A stretch of 64,000 bases of DNA from Arcobacter sp. (GCA_002869565.1 PKUJ01000027.1:357975-421974), one strand, 5' to 3'; shown: positions 38,549 through 48,751, numbered from the stretch's first letter. Program-made: numbers and translations. The notes: generated by a model not told the origin, from the letters alone.

Positions 38549-39180
38549 ATAAAATATATTTATTAAGTAATCATAAATATGATGATATTGAAAATTTAGA
38601 AGTTTTTAAAATTGAATATATTCCTTCTATGGTTGATTTATCTTTATATGATGCTTTAATTATTACTTCTAAAAATGCAATTTATTCATTAAATAGTTTT
38701 AATAATGATTGGAAAGATATTCCTTCTTTTGCAATTGCTAAAAAAACTGCTGAAGTTATTAAAAAAGAGGGTGGAGTGGTTGAATTTACTGGTAAAACAG
38801 GACATGGTAATGATTTTGCTAAAGAACTAATTCCTTTATTAAGAAATAAAAAGGTTTTATATGTAAGAGCATTGAAAGTAGCATCGAACTTAGTAAATCT
38901 ATTAAAAGATTATAATATAGATGTGGAAGAGTTAATTACTTATAAAACTGTATGTAATAAGTCTTTAAATGCTAAAATAGAAAACTATTCCACAATAATT
39001 TTTACATCTCCATCTAGTATAAATTGCTTTTTCAATAAATATAGTTGGAATGATACTTTAAAAGCTATTGTAATTGGAAAAACAACGGGAAAATATATGC
39101 CAGATGACATAAAATATGAGATTAGTTCAGAAACTTCTCTTGAAGAGTGCATAAAACTTGCAAAGAGGCTTACTCTTTAA
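38545..39180 (+). CDS. hemD: uroporphyrinogen-III synthase
   Basis: 211 residues; divergent but with the HemD pattern: YDALIITSKNAIYSL, VLYVRALKVASNL, and TIIFTSPSSINCFF near 150-163 (uroporphyrin closure domain). It cyclises hydroxymethylbilane in heme synthesis. Start overlaps the SulP stop. HemD family sequences are weakly conserved, so function rests on motif order. Confidence 0.8.
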   Translation: MNKIYLLSNHKYDDIENLEVFKIEYIPSMVDLSLYDALIITSKNAIYSLNSFNNDWKDIPSFAIAKKTAEVIKKEGGVVEFTGKTGHGNDFAKELIPLLRNKKVLYVRALKVASNLVNLLKDYNIDVEELITYKTVCNKSLNAKIENYSTIIFTSPSSINCFFNKYSWNDTLKAIVIGKTTGKYMPDDIKYEISSETSLEECIKLAKRLTL

Positions 39181-39215
39181 TGTTTAATTTAAAGATTATT
39201 AGATAAAATAATGTT

Positions 39216-39390
39216 ATCTAAGTAGTACGGGATTTCCATTGTTGAGGGTCCGATACTATAATTTTGCGTGTAATCGTAATTAGGTGGTGTGAAGCGTTTA
39301 CTTTTGTATTTCTGCTCCTGAAACTTAATTCTTATATGCTATCGTTGGCTTTTGTGGGCCATTTGATGGTTAACGTCTACTTGGGTCATT
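39216..39390 (+). ncRNA. ssrS: 6S RNA candidate upstream of purD
   Basis: About 170-180 bases that fold into a long rod: AAGTAG (39220) with CTACTT (39377), CCAT with ATGG, GGTCC with GGGCC, CGATA with TATCG, and a large unpaired centre. This is the open-complex-mimicking shape of 6S RNA. A TAAAAT -10 lies at 39204-39209. I recall that 6S RNA genes of Campylobacterota lie in front of purD, which fits. 6S RNA binds housekeeping RNA polymerase. Confidence 0.65.
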
Positions 39391-39420
39391 GATTTTATTA
39401 CTCATTTTAAGGACAATCTA

Positions 39421-40689
39421 GTGAACATTTTAATTCTTGGTAGTGGCGGAAGAGAATACTCTATAGGCTTAGCAATATCAAAAGAGATTGAAGAACATAA
39501 CTTATTTTTTATGCCAGGAAATGGCGCAACAGACAATTTAGGTACGAATATAAATATTAAATATTATAATGATTTAGCCCTTTGGGCAAAAGAAAACCTT
39601 ATTGACTTAACTATTGTAGGACCAGAGGCTCCGTTAGTAGATGGTGTTGTTGATATTTTTAAAGAAAATGGATTAACTGTATTTGGTCCAAGTAGGGCAG
39701 CATCTCAACTTGAAGGTTCAAAAGTTTATATGAAAAATATTTTAAAGAAATATAATATACCAACAGCAGCATTTATTGAAACTACAAATGAAAAGGATGC
39801 TCACGATTTTATTGATACTATGACTGCTCCAATTGTTGTAAAAGCAGATGGATTATGTGGTGGTAAGGGTGTAATTATTACACAATCTAAAGAAGAAGCT
39901 AAAGAGGCTGCATCTGATATGTTAGCCGGAACTTCCTTTGGTGATGCTGGAACATCAATTGTTGTTGAGGAATTTTTAGATGGGTACGAATTGTCAATTT
40001 TTGCTATTTGTGATGGTGAAAATTATAAAGTATTACCTGCTGCACAAGATCATAAAAGAATAGGGGATGGTGATACTGGACCAAATACTGGTGGGATGGG
40101 TGCCTATGCCCCAACTCCACTTGTAAATGATGATATTTATAAGAAAGTGGAAGAAAGAGTTATTAAACCAACTTTAGAAGGTATGAAACAAGAAGGTGCT
40201 CCTTTTGAAGGTGTACTTTTTATTGGAGTAATGGTTGTAAATGGTGAGCCAATTATTTTAGAATATAATGTTAGATTTGGTGATCCCGAATGTGAAATAT
40301 TGATGCCTTTATTAGAAACTCCTGTTTCTGAACTTTTTTATAAAGGTGCAACAAAACAGTTAGATAAATTAGATATTAAAATTAAAAATGAATTTGGTGT
40401 TGCTGTTGTAATGGCGAGTAAAAATTATCCATATGGTTCAAGTGAACCTGCTGAAATTATAGTTGATGAAATTGTTGACGAAGATATATTAGAAAATACA
40501 CATATCTCTTATGCAGGTGTTGAAAAAGATGGTGATAAATTGTTTGCAACAGGTGGAAGAGTATTATTATGTGTTGGATTTGGAACTAGTATTAAAGAAG
40601 CAAGAGATAGAGCTTATGCTTTATGTGGTCAAGTTCATTTTGCTGGCAAAAAAATTAGAACTGATATTGCATATCAAGCTTTGAAATAA
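39421..40689 (+). CDS. purD: phosphoribosylamine-glycine ligase
   Basis: 422 residues, GTG start after AAGGACAA. Opening MNILILGSGGREYSIGLAIS, ATP-grasp domain with KADGLCGGKGV and VEEFLDGYELS, GDGDTGPNTGGMGAYAPTP, and EYNVRFGDPE. Second committed step of purine synthesis (GAR synthetase). Confidence 0.95.
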   Translation: MNILILGSGGREYSIGLAISKEIEEHNLFFMPGNGATDNLGTNINIKYYNDLALWAKENLIDLTIVGPEAPLVDGVVDIFKENGLTVFGPSRAASQLEGSKVYMKNILKKYNIPTAAFIETTNEKDAHDFIDTMTAPIVVKADGLCGGKGVIITQSKEEAKEAASDMLAGTSFGDAGTSIVVEEFLDGYELSIFAICDGENYKVLPAAQDHKRIGDGDTGPNTGGMGAYAPTPLVNDDIYKKVEERVIKPTLEGMKQEGAPFEGVLFIGVMVVNGEPIILEYNVRFGDPECEILMPLLETPVSELFYKGATKQLDKLDIKIKNEFGVAVVMASKNYPYGSSEPAEIIVDEIVDEDILENTHISYAGVEKDGDKLFATGGRVLLCVGFGTSIKEARDRAYALCGQVHFAGKKIRTDIAYQALK

Positions 40690-40705
40690 AAAGTTATATC
40701 AAAAT

Positions 40706-41134
40706 ATGAATAATGAAAATTTGGAACTAGCTAATACTCGTTCAAGAGCCTTAGCTTTTGTTATAGATGATTTTTTAATTACTTTTATTGTTCTCATTAT
40801 GTATTGGGATAAGATTTCAGTAGTTGGAAATGATTTAGAAACTGTATTAGTTGTAATGAATGAATATGTATGGCAAATATTATTATTAAAGTTTATTTAT
40901 CAAACTTTATTTGTATGGTATTACGGCGCTACAGTTGGAAAAATAATTACTAAAATAAAAGTTATTGATTACACTCATTTGGGAAGAGTTTCAATTTTTA
41001 CTTCAATTAGCAGGTCTCTACTTAGATTAGTTAGTGAAATGTTTTTCTATGTTGGTTTTGTCTTCGCTTTTTTTAATGATGGAAGACAAACTTTTCATGA
41101 CAAAATTGCTAAAACGTTGGTAGTAAATGCTTAG
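40706..41134 (+). CDS. RDD-family membrane protein
   Basis: 142 residues, about three membrane helices. The family's Arg-Asp-Asp region appears as RSRALAFVIDDFLI (R and DD). A GATVGKIITKIKVID loop and SRSLLRLVSEMFF follow. Role unknown; RDD proteins have been linked to ion or solute movement. It overlaps lptD by 8 bases. Confidence 0.8.
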   Translation: MNNENLELANTRSRALAFVIDDFLITFIVLIMYWDKISVVGNDLETVLVVMNEYVWQILLLKFIYQTLFVWYYGATVGKIITKIKVIDYTHLGRVSIFTSISRSLLRLVSEMFFYVGFVFAFFNDGRQTFHDKIAKTLVVNA

Positions 41135-43214
41135 AAAATTCCTTGCAACTGCTATTCTTATAGTTTCATTACATGCTGAAGTTGAAAAATTTCAAGTAAT
41201 AGCGAATAATGTAGATAACGTAAATAATATTATGATTGCAAAAGGTAATGTAATTATATTTTCACCTACTTATTATATTACAGCTCAGAAAATTATCTAT
41301 GATAAAAATAAAGGAACTTTTGAACTTTTTGATGACGTAGTTATATTAAAAAATAATAATGTGCAAACAAAAAGTGATTATGCTTTTTTAGATGTAAATA
41401 CTGATGATTTATATCAAAAACCAAATATGTTTTTTGATCAATCTAATGACATGTGGATTAATTCAAAAGATTCAGAAAAGAAAAATGATGTAATTGCATT
41501 AGATCAATCAATTATTTCAAGTTGTGATTGTGTAGATCCTGATTGGAGTATTAAAGTTTCAAGCGCAGATTATGATACAAAAGATAAATGGATTAATGCA
41601 TATAATACTAGACTTTATTTAAAAGATGTTCCTGTATTCTATTCCCCATATTTAGGTTTTTCTACAGATACAAGAAGAAGAAGTGGACTTCTGATTCCTA
41701 CAATTGGTTATTCAAAAAGTGAAGGGGGAAGTTACTCTCAACCAATTTTTTATGCTCCTGCTCCTAATTATGATATTGAAATAATACCTCAATATAGAGC
41801 TAAAAGAGGAAAAGGTATGTATGCATACGTTAGGTATGCAGATAGTATTAACTCTATATTAAAAGTTAGTGGTGGATATTTTAAAGAAGATGAAGAGTTT
41901 CAAAAAAAATCTACTCTAAGAAATGAAAAACATTATGGAATAGATGTAGATTATCAAAGATATAATCTTTTTACTAATATTGATGATGATAAAAAAGATG
42001 GCTTATATGTTTCTATCAATTATTTAAATGATATTGAATATAAAACATTAGAAGATAGTAGGTATGAAGAGACAACTGTACGATATATTGAATCAAAAAT
42101 AAACTATATTTATGATACTCCAAATTATTTTCTAGGTTCATATTTTAGATATTATATAGATACTCTTAATGATTCAAATGCAAATACCATGCAAGAGCTT
42201 CCTAAGCTTCAAGCTCATAGTTACTCTAGACCATTTATTTTTGATAACTTATTGTATTCTAGTGACTTGAAATATACTAGATATAATAGAAATGAAGGAA
42301 TAAATGCTAAGCATTATGAATTAAATGTCCCTATATCATACTCTATTCCTCTTTTTGATGATTATATAAAGTTTATTGTAAAACAAGAATTTTCTTTAAA
42401 TAAATATGAATATTTAAATACTGATACTAAGCTAGAAGATGGAACTTATGCTGAAAGTAATACAACATTAAGTCTTAATTCAGATTTGATCAAACCATAT
42501 GAAGACTATCTTCATACAATTAATCTTAGTGGAGATTATAAAATTAGTAATAATTTAAGAGAGCAAGGTGATTTATATCAAATTTCAAATAACAGTTCAG
42601 AATTAAGCTCTTTTTCTGTAACAAAAAGTTCAGATAGTATAAACTTTGGTATTAACCAATCTTTATATGATAGAGAAACATTAAAACAGATTATTAATCA
42701 TAAATTGACACAATCAATTCTATATGATGAATATGATAATTTTAAATTACAAAATATGGAAAATGAAATTGTTTATAACTATATTTTAGGCTCATTAAAA
42801 AATAAACTTGTTTATAACCATCAAGATAAAAAACTAATTGAAACTTCATCTTCTTTTTCTTTAACATATAATAATTTTGAATTAAAATTAGGACATTATA
42901 TGTCTAAAGATACTCCTAATTCAGGTAAGGAAGAATTAGAATCTTATCAAATTGATGCAAAATACAAGATTTCAAATGATTATTCAATAGGATATTATAC
43001 AGATTACAACATAAAAGAAAAACTTAGAAGTAAACAATCTTTTATATTTGAAATAACTGATAAATGTTGGGATTTAGATTTAAAATATGAAAAAGAGATT
43101 ATAGCTGCTTCAACTTTAAATTCTGATCCAATAAAACAAGATATTATTTATGTTGAATTATTTTTAAAACCTCTTGGTGGTATTAAACAACAATATGAAA
43201 TAGAGAAAGAATAA
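41127..43214 (+). CDS. lptD: LPS-assembly protein LptD
   Basis: 695 residues with a signal peptide (about 1-17). Next comes an N-terminal LptA-like beta-jellyroll (IIFSPTYYITAQKIIYDKNKGTFELFDDVV), then the barrel starting near SSCDCVDPDWSIKVSSADYD, where the CDC cysteines may form the assembly disulfide. It inserts LPS into the outer-membrane outer leaflet with LptE. Start lies inside the RDD gene end; stop overlaps the next start (TAATG). Confidence 0.9.
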   Translation: MLRKFLATAILIVSLHAEVEKFQVIANNVDNVNNIMIAKGNVIIFSPTYYITAQKIIYDKNKGTFELFDDVVILKNNNVQTKSDYAFLDVNTDDLYQKPNMFFDQSNDMWINSKDSEKKNDVIALDQSIISSCDCVDPDWSIKVSSADYDTKDKWINAYNTRLYLKDVPVFYSPYLGFSTDTRRRSGLLIPTIGYSKSEGGSYSQPIFYAPAPNYDIEIIPQYRAKRGKGMYAYVRYADSINSILKVSGGYFKEDEEFQKKSTLRNEKHYGIDVDYQRYNLFTNIDDDKKDGLYVSINYLNDIEYKTLEDSRYEETTVRYIESKINYIYDTPNYFLGSYFRYYIDTLNDSNANTMQELPKLQAHSYSRPFIFDNLLYSSDLKYTRYNRNEGINAKHYELNVPISYSIPLFDDYIKFIVKQEFSLNKYEYLNTDTKLEDGTYAESNTTLSLNSDLIKPYEDYLHTINLSGDYKISNNLREQGDLYQISNNSSELSSFSVTKSSDSINFGINQSLYDRETLKQIINHKLTQSILYDEYDNFKLQNMENEIVYNYILGSLKNKLVYNHQDKKLIETSSSFSLTYNNFELKLGHYMSKDTPNSGKEELESYQIDAKYKISNDYSIGYYTDYNIKEKLRSKQSFIFEITDKCWDLDLKYEKEIIAASTLNSDPIKQDIIYVELFLKPLGGIKQQYEIEKE

Positions 43215-43864
43215 TGATTCCTGATAAAATATATTTTAAAAATAGGGATGTTGCAGCATATCGATTAATTGATGTTTTACCTATGGATAAAATGAAATTA
43301 GAAGATTGGATTGTAATTGCTACTTCATATGGTGGATATCCAATTGCAAAAATAATTGCTAAAGAATTAAATGCTAAACCAGATATTATGTTTTCAAGCA
43401 AAGTATACTCTCCAAATAATGAAGAGTGTGAAGTAGCAATTGTAACAGAGAGTGAAGAAGTTGTTATCCATGAAGAACTTGTAAAAGCTTTTGATATTAG
43501 TTTAGATTTTGTATTTACAAAATCTAGGTATATATTTGATAATGAACTTTCTTCTTGTGTTAATAAGTTTAGAAAAGGAAAAAAACTTGATAGTTTAGAT
43601 AATAAAAATGTGTTGTTAATTGATGAAGGACTTAATACTAGTCTTACTATGATGGCCTGTATTAAAACTGCTATTCATTTGGGAGCTAAATCTGTTTCAG
43701 TAGCAATTCCTATACTTCCAACTGCAAGTATAAGTACTATTGAATCAATTGCAGATGATTTGTATTATGTTAAAAATTTAGACCATTTTATTACAATAGA
43801 TTTTTATTATGATAAACTAGAAGAAATAACTTATGAAGAAATTAAAAATGACAAAGAAGGATAA
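43214..43864 (+). CDS. phosphoribosyltransferase-fold protein
   Basis: 216 residues of the type I PRTase fold: VIATSYGGYPIAKIIAKEL, EEVVIHEELV, and a PRPP-loop position reading VLLIDEGLNTSLTM. In active enzymes this loop is usually DDGxxTGxT, so the second Asp and the Gly are altered. It may be a regulator or an enzyme with altered chemistry. It sits in the lptD-pnp run with one-base overlap. Confidence 0.7.
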   Translation: MIPDKIYFKNRDVAAYRLIDVLPMDKMKLEDWIVIATSYGGYPIAKIIAKELNAKPDIMFSSKVYSPNNEECEVAIVTESEEVVIHEELVKAFDISLDFVFTKSRYIFDNELSSCVNKFRKGKKLDSLDNKNVLLIDEGLNTSLTMMACIKTAIHLGAKSVSVAIPILPTASISTIESIADDLYYVKNLDHFITIDFYYDKLEEITYEEIKNDKEG

Positions 43865-43869
43865 ATTAT

Positions 43870-46053
43870 ATGTCAACAGTATGTGAATTTGAATTAAATG
43901 GAAAGCAAGAGATTTTTGAGTTTAATAAAGTGGCTAAACAAGCAAATGGATCAGTATTAGCAAAATTAGGTAATGCTGTAGTTTTAGCAACAGTTGTAAG
44001 TGAATTTGATAATCCAGTATCTGAGGACTTTACACCTTTAACTGTACAATATATTGAAAAAACATATGCAGCGGCAAAACTTCCTGGAGGATTTTTCAAA
44101 AGAGAAGCAAAACCAGGTGAATTTGAAACTTTAACTTCACGAGTTATTGATAGAAGTTTAAGACCACTTTTTCCAAAAGGTTACGTTTATCCTACAACAA
44201 TTACAGTTATAGTATTAAGTGCTGATAAAGATGTTGACTTACAAGCTTTAGCATTAAATGCAGCAAGTGCAGCTGTATACACTTCAAACCTACCAATAAA
44301 AAAATCAGTGGCAGGTGTTAGAGTAGCTAAAATTGATGGTGAATATATAGTAAATCCTCCATTAAGTAAAATGGATGAATCAACTTTAGATTTATATGTT
44401 GCAGGAACTAAAGATGAATTATTAATGATTGAGATGAAAGCTATTTCTTCTGAAGAGATGGTTGAAGTTGATATTGAAGCATTTTCTAAAATTCACAAAA
44501 CAAACGAAATGACAGAAGAGTCTTTAGTGGAAGCAATTGGCGTAGCTCAAAAAGCTTTAAATGAAGCAAATGCTACATATGAAACTGGTTTTTCAGAAGT
44601 TTGTAAAGAAGTTTCTGATGTTGAATTAGTTGAATTTACAATTGATGAATCCGTTATTAATTATGTAAGAGATAATTTTTCTGATGATATTAAAAATGCA
44701 ATTAAAAAATTAGCAAAAAGCGAAAGAGCAACTGAATTAAAAGATCTTGCAAAAATAATTTCTTTAAATGAATATTGTACAGAAAATGAAATTGAATTTT
44801 CTACAATTTATGAAGCTGTTTCTATCGTAAAAAGAGAAGCTGTTAGAGGAATGATTGTAAATGATAAAGTTAGAGCTGATGGAAGAGGGCTTAAAGATGT
44901 AAGACCTATTTCTATTGAAACAAATATTTTACCTTCAACTCATTCTTCTTGTCTATTTACTAGAGGTGAAACTCAAGCATTAGTTGTAGGTACTTTAGCG
45001 GGACCAAAGGATGGTCAAATGTACGAAGTATTAACTGAAAAATCTGCAACAATAGATAATTTTATGCTTCATTACAACTTCCCTGGATTTTCTGTTGGAG
45101 AAGCGAAACCAATGTTTAATGTTGGAAGAAGAGAACTAGGACATGGTAATTTAGGTAAAAGAGCACTAGAAGCTACAATTGATAAAGATTTTACTGATAC
45201 AATAAGATTGGTTTCTGAAATTTTAGAATCAAATGGATCGTCATCGATGGCAACTGTTTGTGGTGGTTCATTAGCTCTTAAAGCAGCAGGAGTTCCTATT
45301 TCAAATCTTGTTGCTGGTGTTGCTATGGGAATGGTTGTAGAAGGTGATAATTATTCGGTTCTTACTGATATTATGGGATTAGAAGATCATGATGGAGATA
45401 TGGACTTTAAAGTTGCAGGAACTAAAGAAGGAATTACTGCACTTCAAATGGATATAAAACTTGGTGGAATTGAATTATCTGTATTACAAGAAGCTTTACT
45501 TCAAGCAAAAGAGGGTAGGGAACATATTTTAGGACTTATGGAATCAGCAGCTTCAGAAATTGTTGTTAGTGAAGCATTACCATTAATGGAACAATTTGCA
45601 ATTGATCCAAGTAAAATTGGTATGATTATTGGAAAAGCTGGTGCAACAATTAAAGAAATAATTGAGAAATTCTCAGTTTCTATTGATACAGATAGAGACA
45701 ATGGAACAGTAAAAGTAACGGGTGATAATAAACAAAATGTATTAGATGCTTGTGAACATATAAAAACAATTTCAAATAATGCACCGGCAAGAAGAGATCA
45801 TGGAAAGAAAAATATTGATTTTGAGAAACTTTATACAATTGATGAAGTTTTAACTGGAAAAGTTGTAAGACTTGCAGATTTTGGAGCATTTATTGAACTT
45901 CCTAAAGGTGGAGAAGGTTTATTACACATATCTAAAATCTCAAAAGAAAGAGTGAAAAAAGTAGAAGATGTGTTAAAAGTAGATGATAGTGTTGAAATAA
46001 AAGTTCTAAAAGTAACAAGAGATCGTATAGAATTAGCTTCAAGTAGTATATAA
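43870..46053 (+). CDS. pnp: polyribonucleotide nucleotidyltransferase
   Basis: 727 residues: two RNase PH domains (first with FKREAKPGEFETLTSRVIDR, second with RADGRGLKDVRPI, LFTRGETQAL, and MDFKVAGTKEGITALQMD), then KH (IGMIIGKAGATIKEI) and S1 (GKVVRLADFGAFIEL) domains. 3'-5' phosphorolytic mRNA decay. Followed by a strong terminator. Confidence 0.96.
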   Translation: MSTVCEFELNGKQEIFEFNKVAKQANGSVLAKLGNAVVLATVVSEFDNPVSEDFTPLTVQYIEKTYAAAKLPGGFFKREAKPGEFETLTSRVIDRSLRPLFPKGYVYPTTITVIVLSADKDVDLQALALNAASAAVYTSNLPIKKSVAGVRVAKIDGEYIVNPPLSKMDESTLDLYVAGTKDELLMIEMKAISSEEMVEVDIEAFSKIHKTNEMTEESLVEAIGVAQKALNEANATYETGFSEVCKEVSDVELVEFTIDESVINYVRDNFSDDIKNAIKKLAKSERATELKDLAKIISLNEYCTENEIEFSTIYEAVSIVKREAVRGMIVNDKVRADGRGLKDVRPISIETNILPSTHSSCLFTRGETQALVVGTLAGPKDGQMYEVLTEKSATIDNFMLHYNFPGFSVGEAKPMFNVGRRELGHGNLGKRALEATIDKDFTDTIRLVSEILESNGSSSMATVCGGSLALKAAGVPISNLVAGVAMGMVVEGDNYSVLTDIMGLEDHDGDMDFKVAGTKEGITALQMDIKLGGIELSVLQEALLQAKEGREHILGLMESAASEIVVSEALPLMEQFAIDPSKIGMIIGKAGATIKEIIEKFSVSIDTDRDNGTVKVTGDNKQNVLDACEHIKTISNNAPARRDHGKKNIDFEKLYTIDEVLTGKVVRLADFGAFIELPKGGEGLLHISKISKERVKKVEDVLKVDDSVEIKVLKVTRDRIELASSSI

Positions 46054-46055
46054 TC

Positions 46056-46090
46056 AAGTGATAAACTCCATTAAAGGAGTTTATCACTTT
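46056..46090 (+). terminator. intrinsic terminator of pnp
   Basis: A 14-bp perfect stem, AAGTGATAAACTCC with GGAGTTTATCACTT, with 6-base loop and T-rich tail directly after the pnp stop. Confidence 0.9.
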
Positions 46091-46285
46091 CCTCTCCCTT
46101 CGTATATTATTCTCAATCTAATAATTTTAATAAAAAATAATAAGAAATTAGGATAAAATTATAAATAATTCAAAGAAAGTACTATTATTACAAATATAAT
46201 TTGATTAAATTACTAAACTTAAATTAATATTTCTTTGGTTAATATATTAAAAATAATATTTTTTTATAAAATAAAAGGGGTTTTT

Positions 46286-46654
46286 ATGGCTAAGCTTTTA
46301 ATCGTCGATGATTCTACAATGTTAAGAGATATGTTAAATTATGCACTTAATGAAGGTGGTTATACAGATGTTACAGAAGCTGTTGATGGAGTGGATGGCT
46401 TAGAAAAAGCTAAGTCTGCAACATTTGATTTAATTATCACTGATGTGAATATGCCTAATATGGATGGATTAACATTAATTGGGGAATTAAGAAAACTACC
46501 TACTTATACAAGTAGACCTATTTTGGTTCTAACAACTGAAAGAAGTGATGAAATGAAAGCAAAAGGTAAAGCTGCAGGTGCAACTGGATGGATTGTTAAG
46601 CCATTTGTACCAGAACAATTATTAAAAGCAGTAAATATAGTACTAAGTAGATAA
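46286..46654 (+). CDS. cheY: CheY-family response regulator
   Basis: A 122-residue single receiver domain: LLIVDDSTMLR acidic pocket, phospho-Asp in LIITDVNMPNMDG, TTERSD and IVKPFVPEQL (Lys). ATG 46286 is chosen because of AAAAGGGG just before it; the upstream in-frame start at 46235 adds an unconserved leader. It heads the chemotaxis operon and is the probable phosphate acceptor from CheA. Confidence 0.9.
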   Translation: MAKLLIVDDSTMLRDMLNYALNEGGYTDVTEAVDGVDGLEKAKSATFDLIITDVNMPNMDGLTLIGELRKLPTYTSRPILVLTTERSDEMKAKGKAAGATGWIVKPFVPEQLLKAVNIVLSR

Positions 46655-46666
46655 AAAGGTTTTAAC

Positions 46667-48745
46667 ATGTCTGGTTTTGATATTTCTAAATATAGAGAGA
46701 TGTTCGTTGAAGAAGCTGAAGAGCTTTTTGAATCGGCGGACAACGTTTTGCTTGAAGCAGAGAATAATGGATCACTAACTGATGAAGAAATGGGACAACT
46801 CTTCCGAGATGTTCATACATTAAAAGGAAGTGGGGCTTCTGTTGAGCTTGCATTATTTGCTGAGTTTACTCATGATGTTGAAAATATGATGGATAAACTT
46901 AGAAACCATGAAATTGAATTTATACCAGAAATGGCAGGAACTTTGATTGATGGGTTGGATGTTATGAAAGAGCTTCTAGAATTAGAAGTTGCTGAAGAAT
47001 TAACGAGAGATACGTTTACTGAGATGACTACTGATTTACTGGTAATAATTAGAGCTTATATAAATGGTGAAAATGCTAATACTGAAGTTGAGATTGTAAC
47101 ACCAACAATTGTTACCGAAATTTCAGAAGAGAAGGTAGTATCTAATGATATTGGCTTTTATGAAGATGAATTGGATGATAGTAAGTTTAATGTTTCTTAT
47201 GGTTTTTTTAATGATGCTGAAATAGGAAAAGACACAGATAGTTATGGTTTTTTTGATGCAGAATTAGATAAAAAAGCCGAAACTGCAGTTACTCCTGTAT
47301 TCCCACATGAAGATAGCGATGATTTTGGCTTTTTTGATGATATGCCTGAAATTACGCCAGATGCTGAAATTCAAGCAAATAATCAAGATCAAAAAAATGA
47401 GTTATCAAAAACTCCTCAAGTTGTTACTCCAAAAGTAGAAGGAACAAAAACTGCAGCTCCAGCTGCAGTTGAAAAAGTCATAGCTTCAAAATCTCCCAAA
47501 GCTGAAAAAGAGACTACGAAAAAATCAGCAACAACAAATAATATTAGAGTAAATTTAGACAAAATAGATTTACTTATGAATAATGTAGGTGATTTAGTTA
47601 TTACAAATGCAATGCTTACTCAGTATTCTACAACTATTGAAGATAATAAAACAAGAAATTCTGTTTTGGAAAGACTAGAATTATTAGAAAGACATATTCG
47701 AGATATGCAAGATTCAATTATGAGTATTAGAATGGTTCCAATGGAATCTATCTATTCAAAGTTTCCAAAAGTAGTTAGAGACATATCTAAAAAACTTGCT
47801 AAAAAAGTTGAATTTAAACATTATGGAGATAATGTTGAAATTGATAAAGCAATGATTGAAGGGTTAACAGATCCTTTAATGCATATTATTAGAAACTCTT
47901 TAGATCATGGACTTGAAACTCCAGAAGTAAGAGCTGCTAGTGGAAAAGATGAAGTAGGTTCTATTATAATCTCTGCTGAGCAAGCTAATGGACAAATGAT
48001 TATTACTATTGAAGATGATGGTAAAGGAATTGATTCAACAAAAGTTGCACTTAAAGCGTTAGAGCAAGGTCAAATTGATGAAAATCAATATAACTCTATG
48101 AGTGATAATGAAAAAGCTATGTTAGTTTTTGGAGCTGGTGTTTCAACTGCTGAAGAAATTACATCTATTTCAGGTCGAGGAGTTGGAATGGATGTTGTTA
48201 AAACAAATATTCATAAACTTGGTGGAGCAATAAAACTTGATACAACTTTAGGAGAAGGTACTATAATTACAATTATGTTACCTCTTACACTTGCAATTTT
48301 AGATGGTTTAGATATTGCAGTTGGAGATCAAAAATATATATTGCCATTAAGTGCAATTGTTGAATCTTTACAACCTACTCCTGAGATGATTAAAAAAATT
48401 GGTGATGGTTCTCAAGATTTATTAATGTTAAGAGAGGAATTCATTCCTGTAGTTAGAATTCACCAATTATTTGGTGTTGAACCAACTTTTGAAAATCTTG
48501 AAGATGGAATGTTAATCGTAGTTAAATCTGGAACTACAAAAGTAGCTATATCAATTGATGAATTTTTAAATCAACACCAAGTCGTTGTAAAACCTTTAGA
48601 TAAAAATTTTAGAAGTGTTGAGGGAGTAGGGGCTGCAACTGTTAGAGGTGATGGTAGCATTGGTCTGATTCTTGATGTCCTAGGAATAATAAATGCTCAA
48701 ATAAAAATTGAAAAAAGTATTCCAACTAACAAAAGAGCTTCGTAA
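46667..48745 (+). CDS. cheA: chemotaxis histidine kinase CheA with GFF-repeat linker
   Basis: 692 residues. HPt domain with phospho-His50 in RDVHTLKGSGAS; dimerisation from about 300 (RVNLDKIDLLMNNVGDLV); ATPase with HIIRNSLDHGLE, IEDDGKGID and SGRGVGMDVV; C-terminal CheW-like domain. Where a P2 domain would be (about 135-290) there is instead a low-complexity linker with four aromatic motifs: IGFY 162, YGFF 178, YGFF 193, FGFF 220. These probably dock CheY or CheB, or contact the kinase core. Twelve bases after cheY. Confidence 0.93.
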   Translation: MSGFDISKYREMFVEEAEELFESADNVLLEAENNGSLTDEEMGQLFRDVHTLKGSGASVELALFAEFTHDVENMMDKLRNHEIEFIPEMAGTLIDGLDVMKELLELEVAEELTRDTFTEMTTDLLVIIRAYINGENANTEVEIVTPTIVTEISEEKVVSNDIGFYEDELDDSKFNVSYGFFNDAEIGKDTDSYGFFDAELDKKAETAVTPVFPHEDSDDFGFFDDMPEITPDAEIQANNQDQKNELSKTPQVVTPKVEGTKTAAPAAVEKVIASKSPKAEKETTKKSATTNNIRVNLDKIDLLMNNVGDLVITNAMLTQYSTTIEDNKTRNSVLERLELLERHIRDMQDSIMSIRMVPMESIYSKFPKVVRDISKKLAKKVEFKHYGDNVEIDKAMIEGLTDPLMHIIRNSLDHGLETPEVRAASGKDEVGSIIISAEQANGQMIITIEDDGKGIDSTKVALKALEQGQIDENQYNSMSDNEKAMLVFGAGVSTAEEITSISGRGVGMDVVKTNIHKLGGAIKLDTTLGEGTIITIMLPLTLAILDGLDIAVGDQKYILPLSAIVESLQPTPEMIKKIGDGSQDLLMLREEFIPVVRIHQLFGVEPTFENLEDGMLIVVKSGTTKVAISIDEFLNQHQVVVKPLDKNFRSVEGVGAATVRGDGSIGLILDVLGIINAQIKIEKSIPTNKRAS

Positions 48746-48751
48746 ATTTAA

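Noticed and set aside
46235..46285. Longer cheY reading frame from ATG 46235
   Set aside because: AAAAGGGG before ATG 46286 and the receiver-domain start favour the shorter protein.
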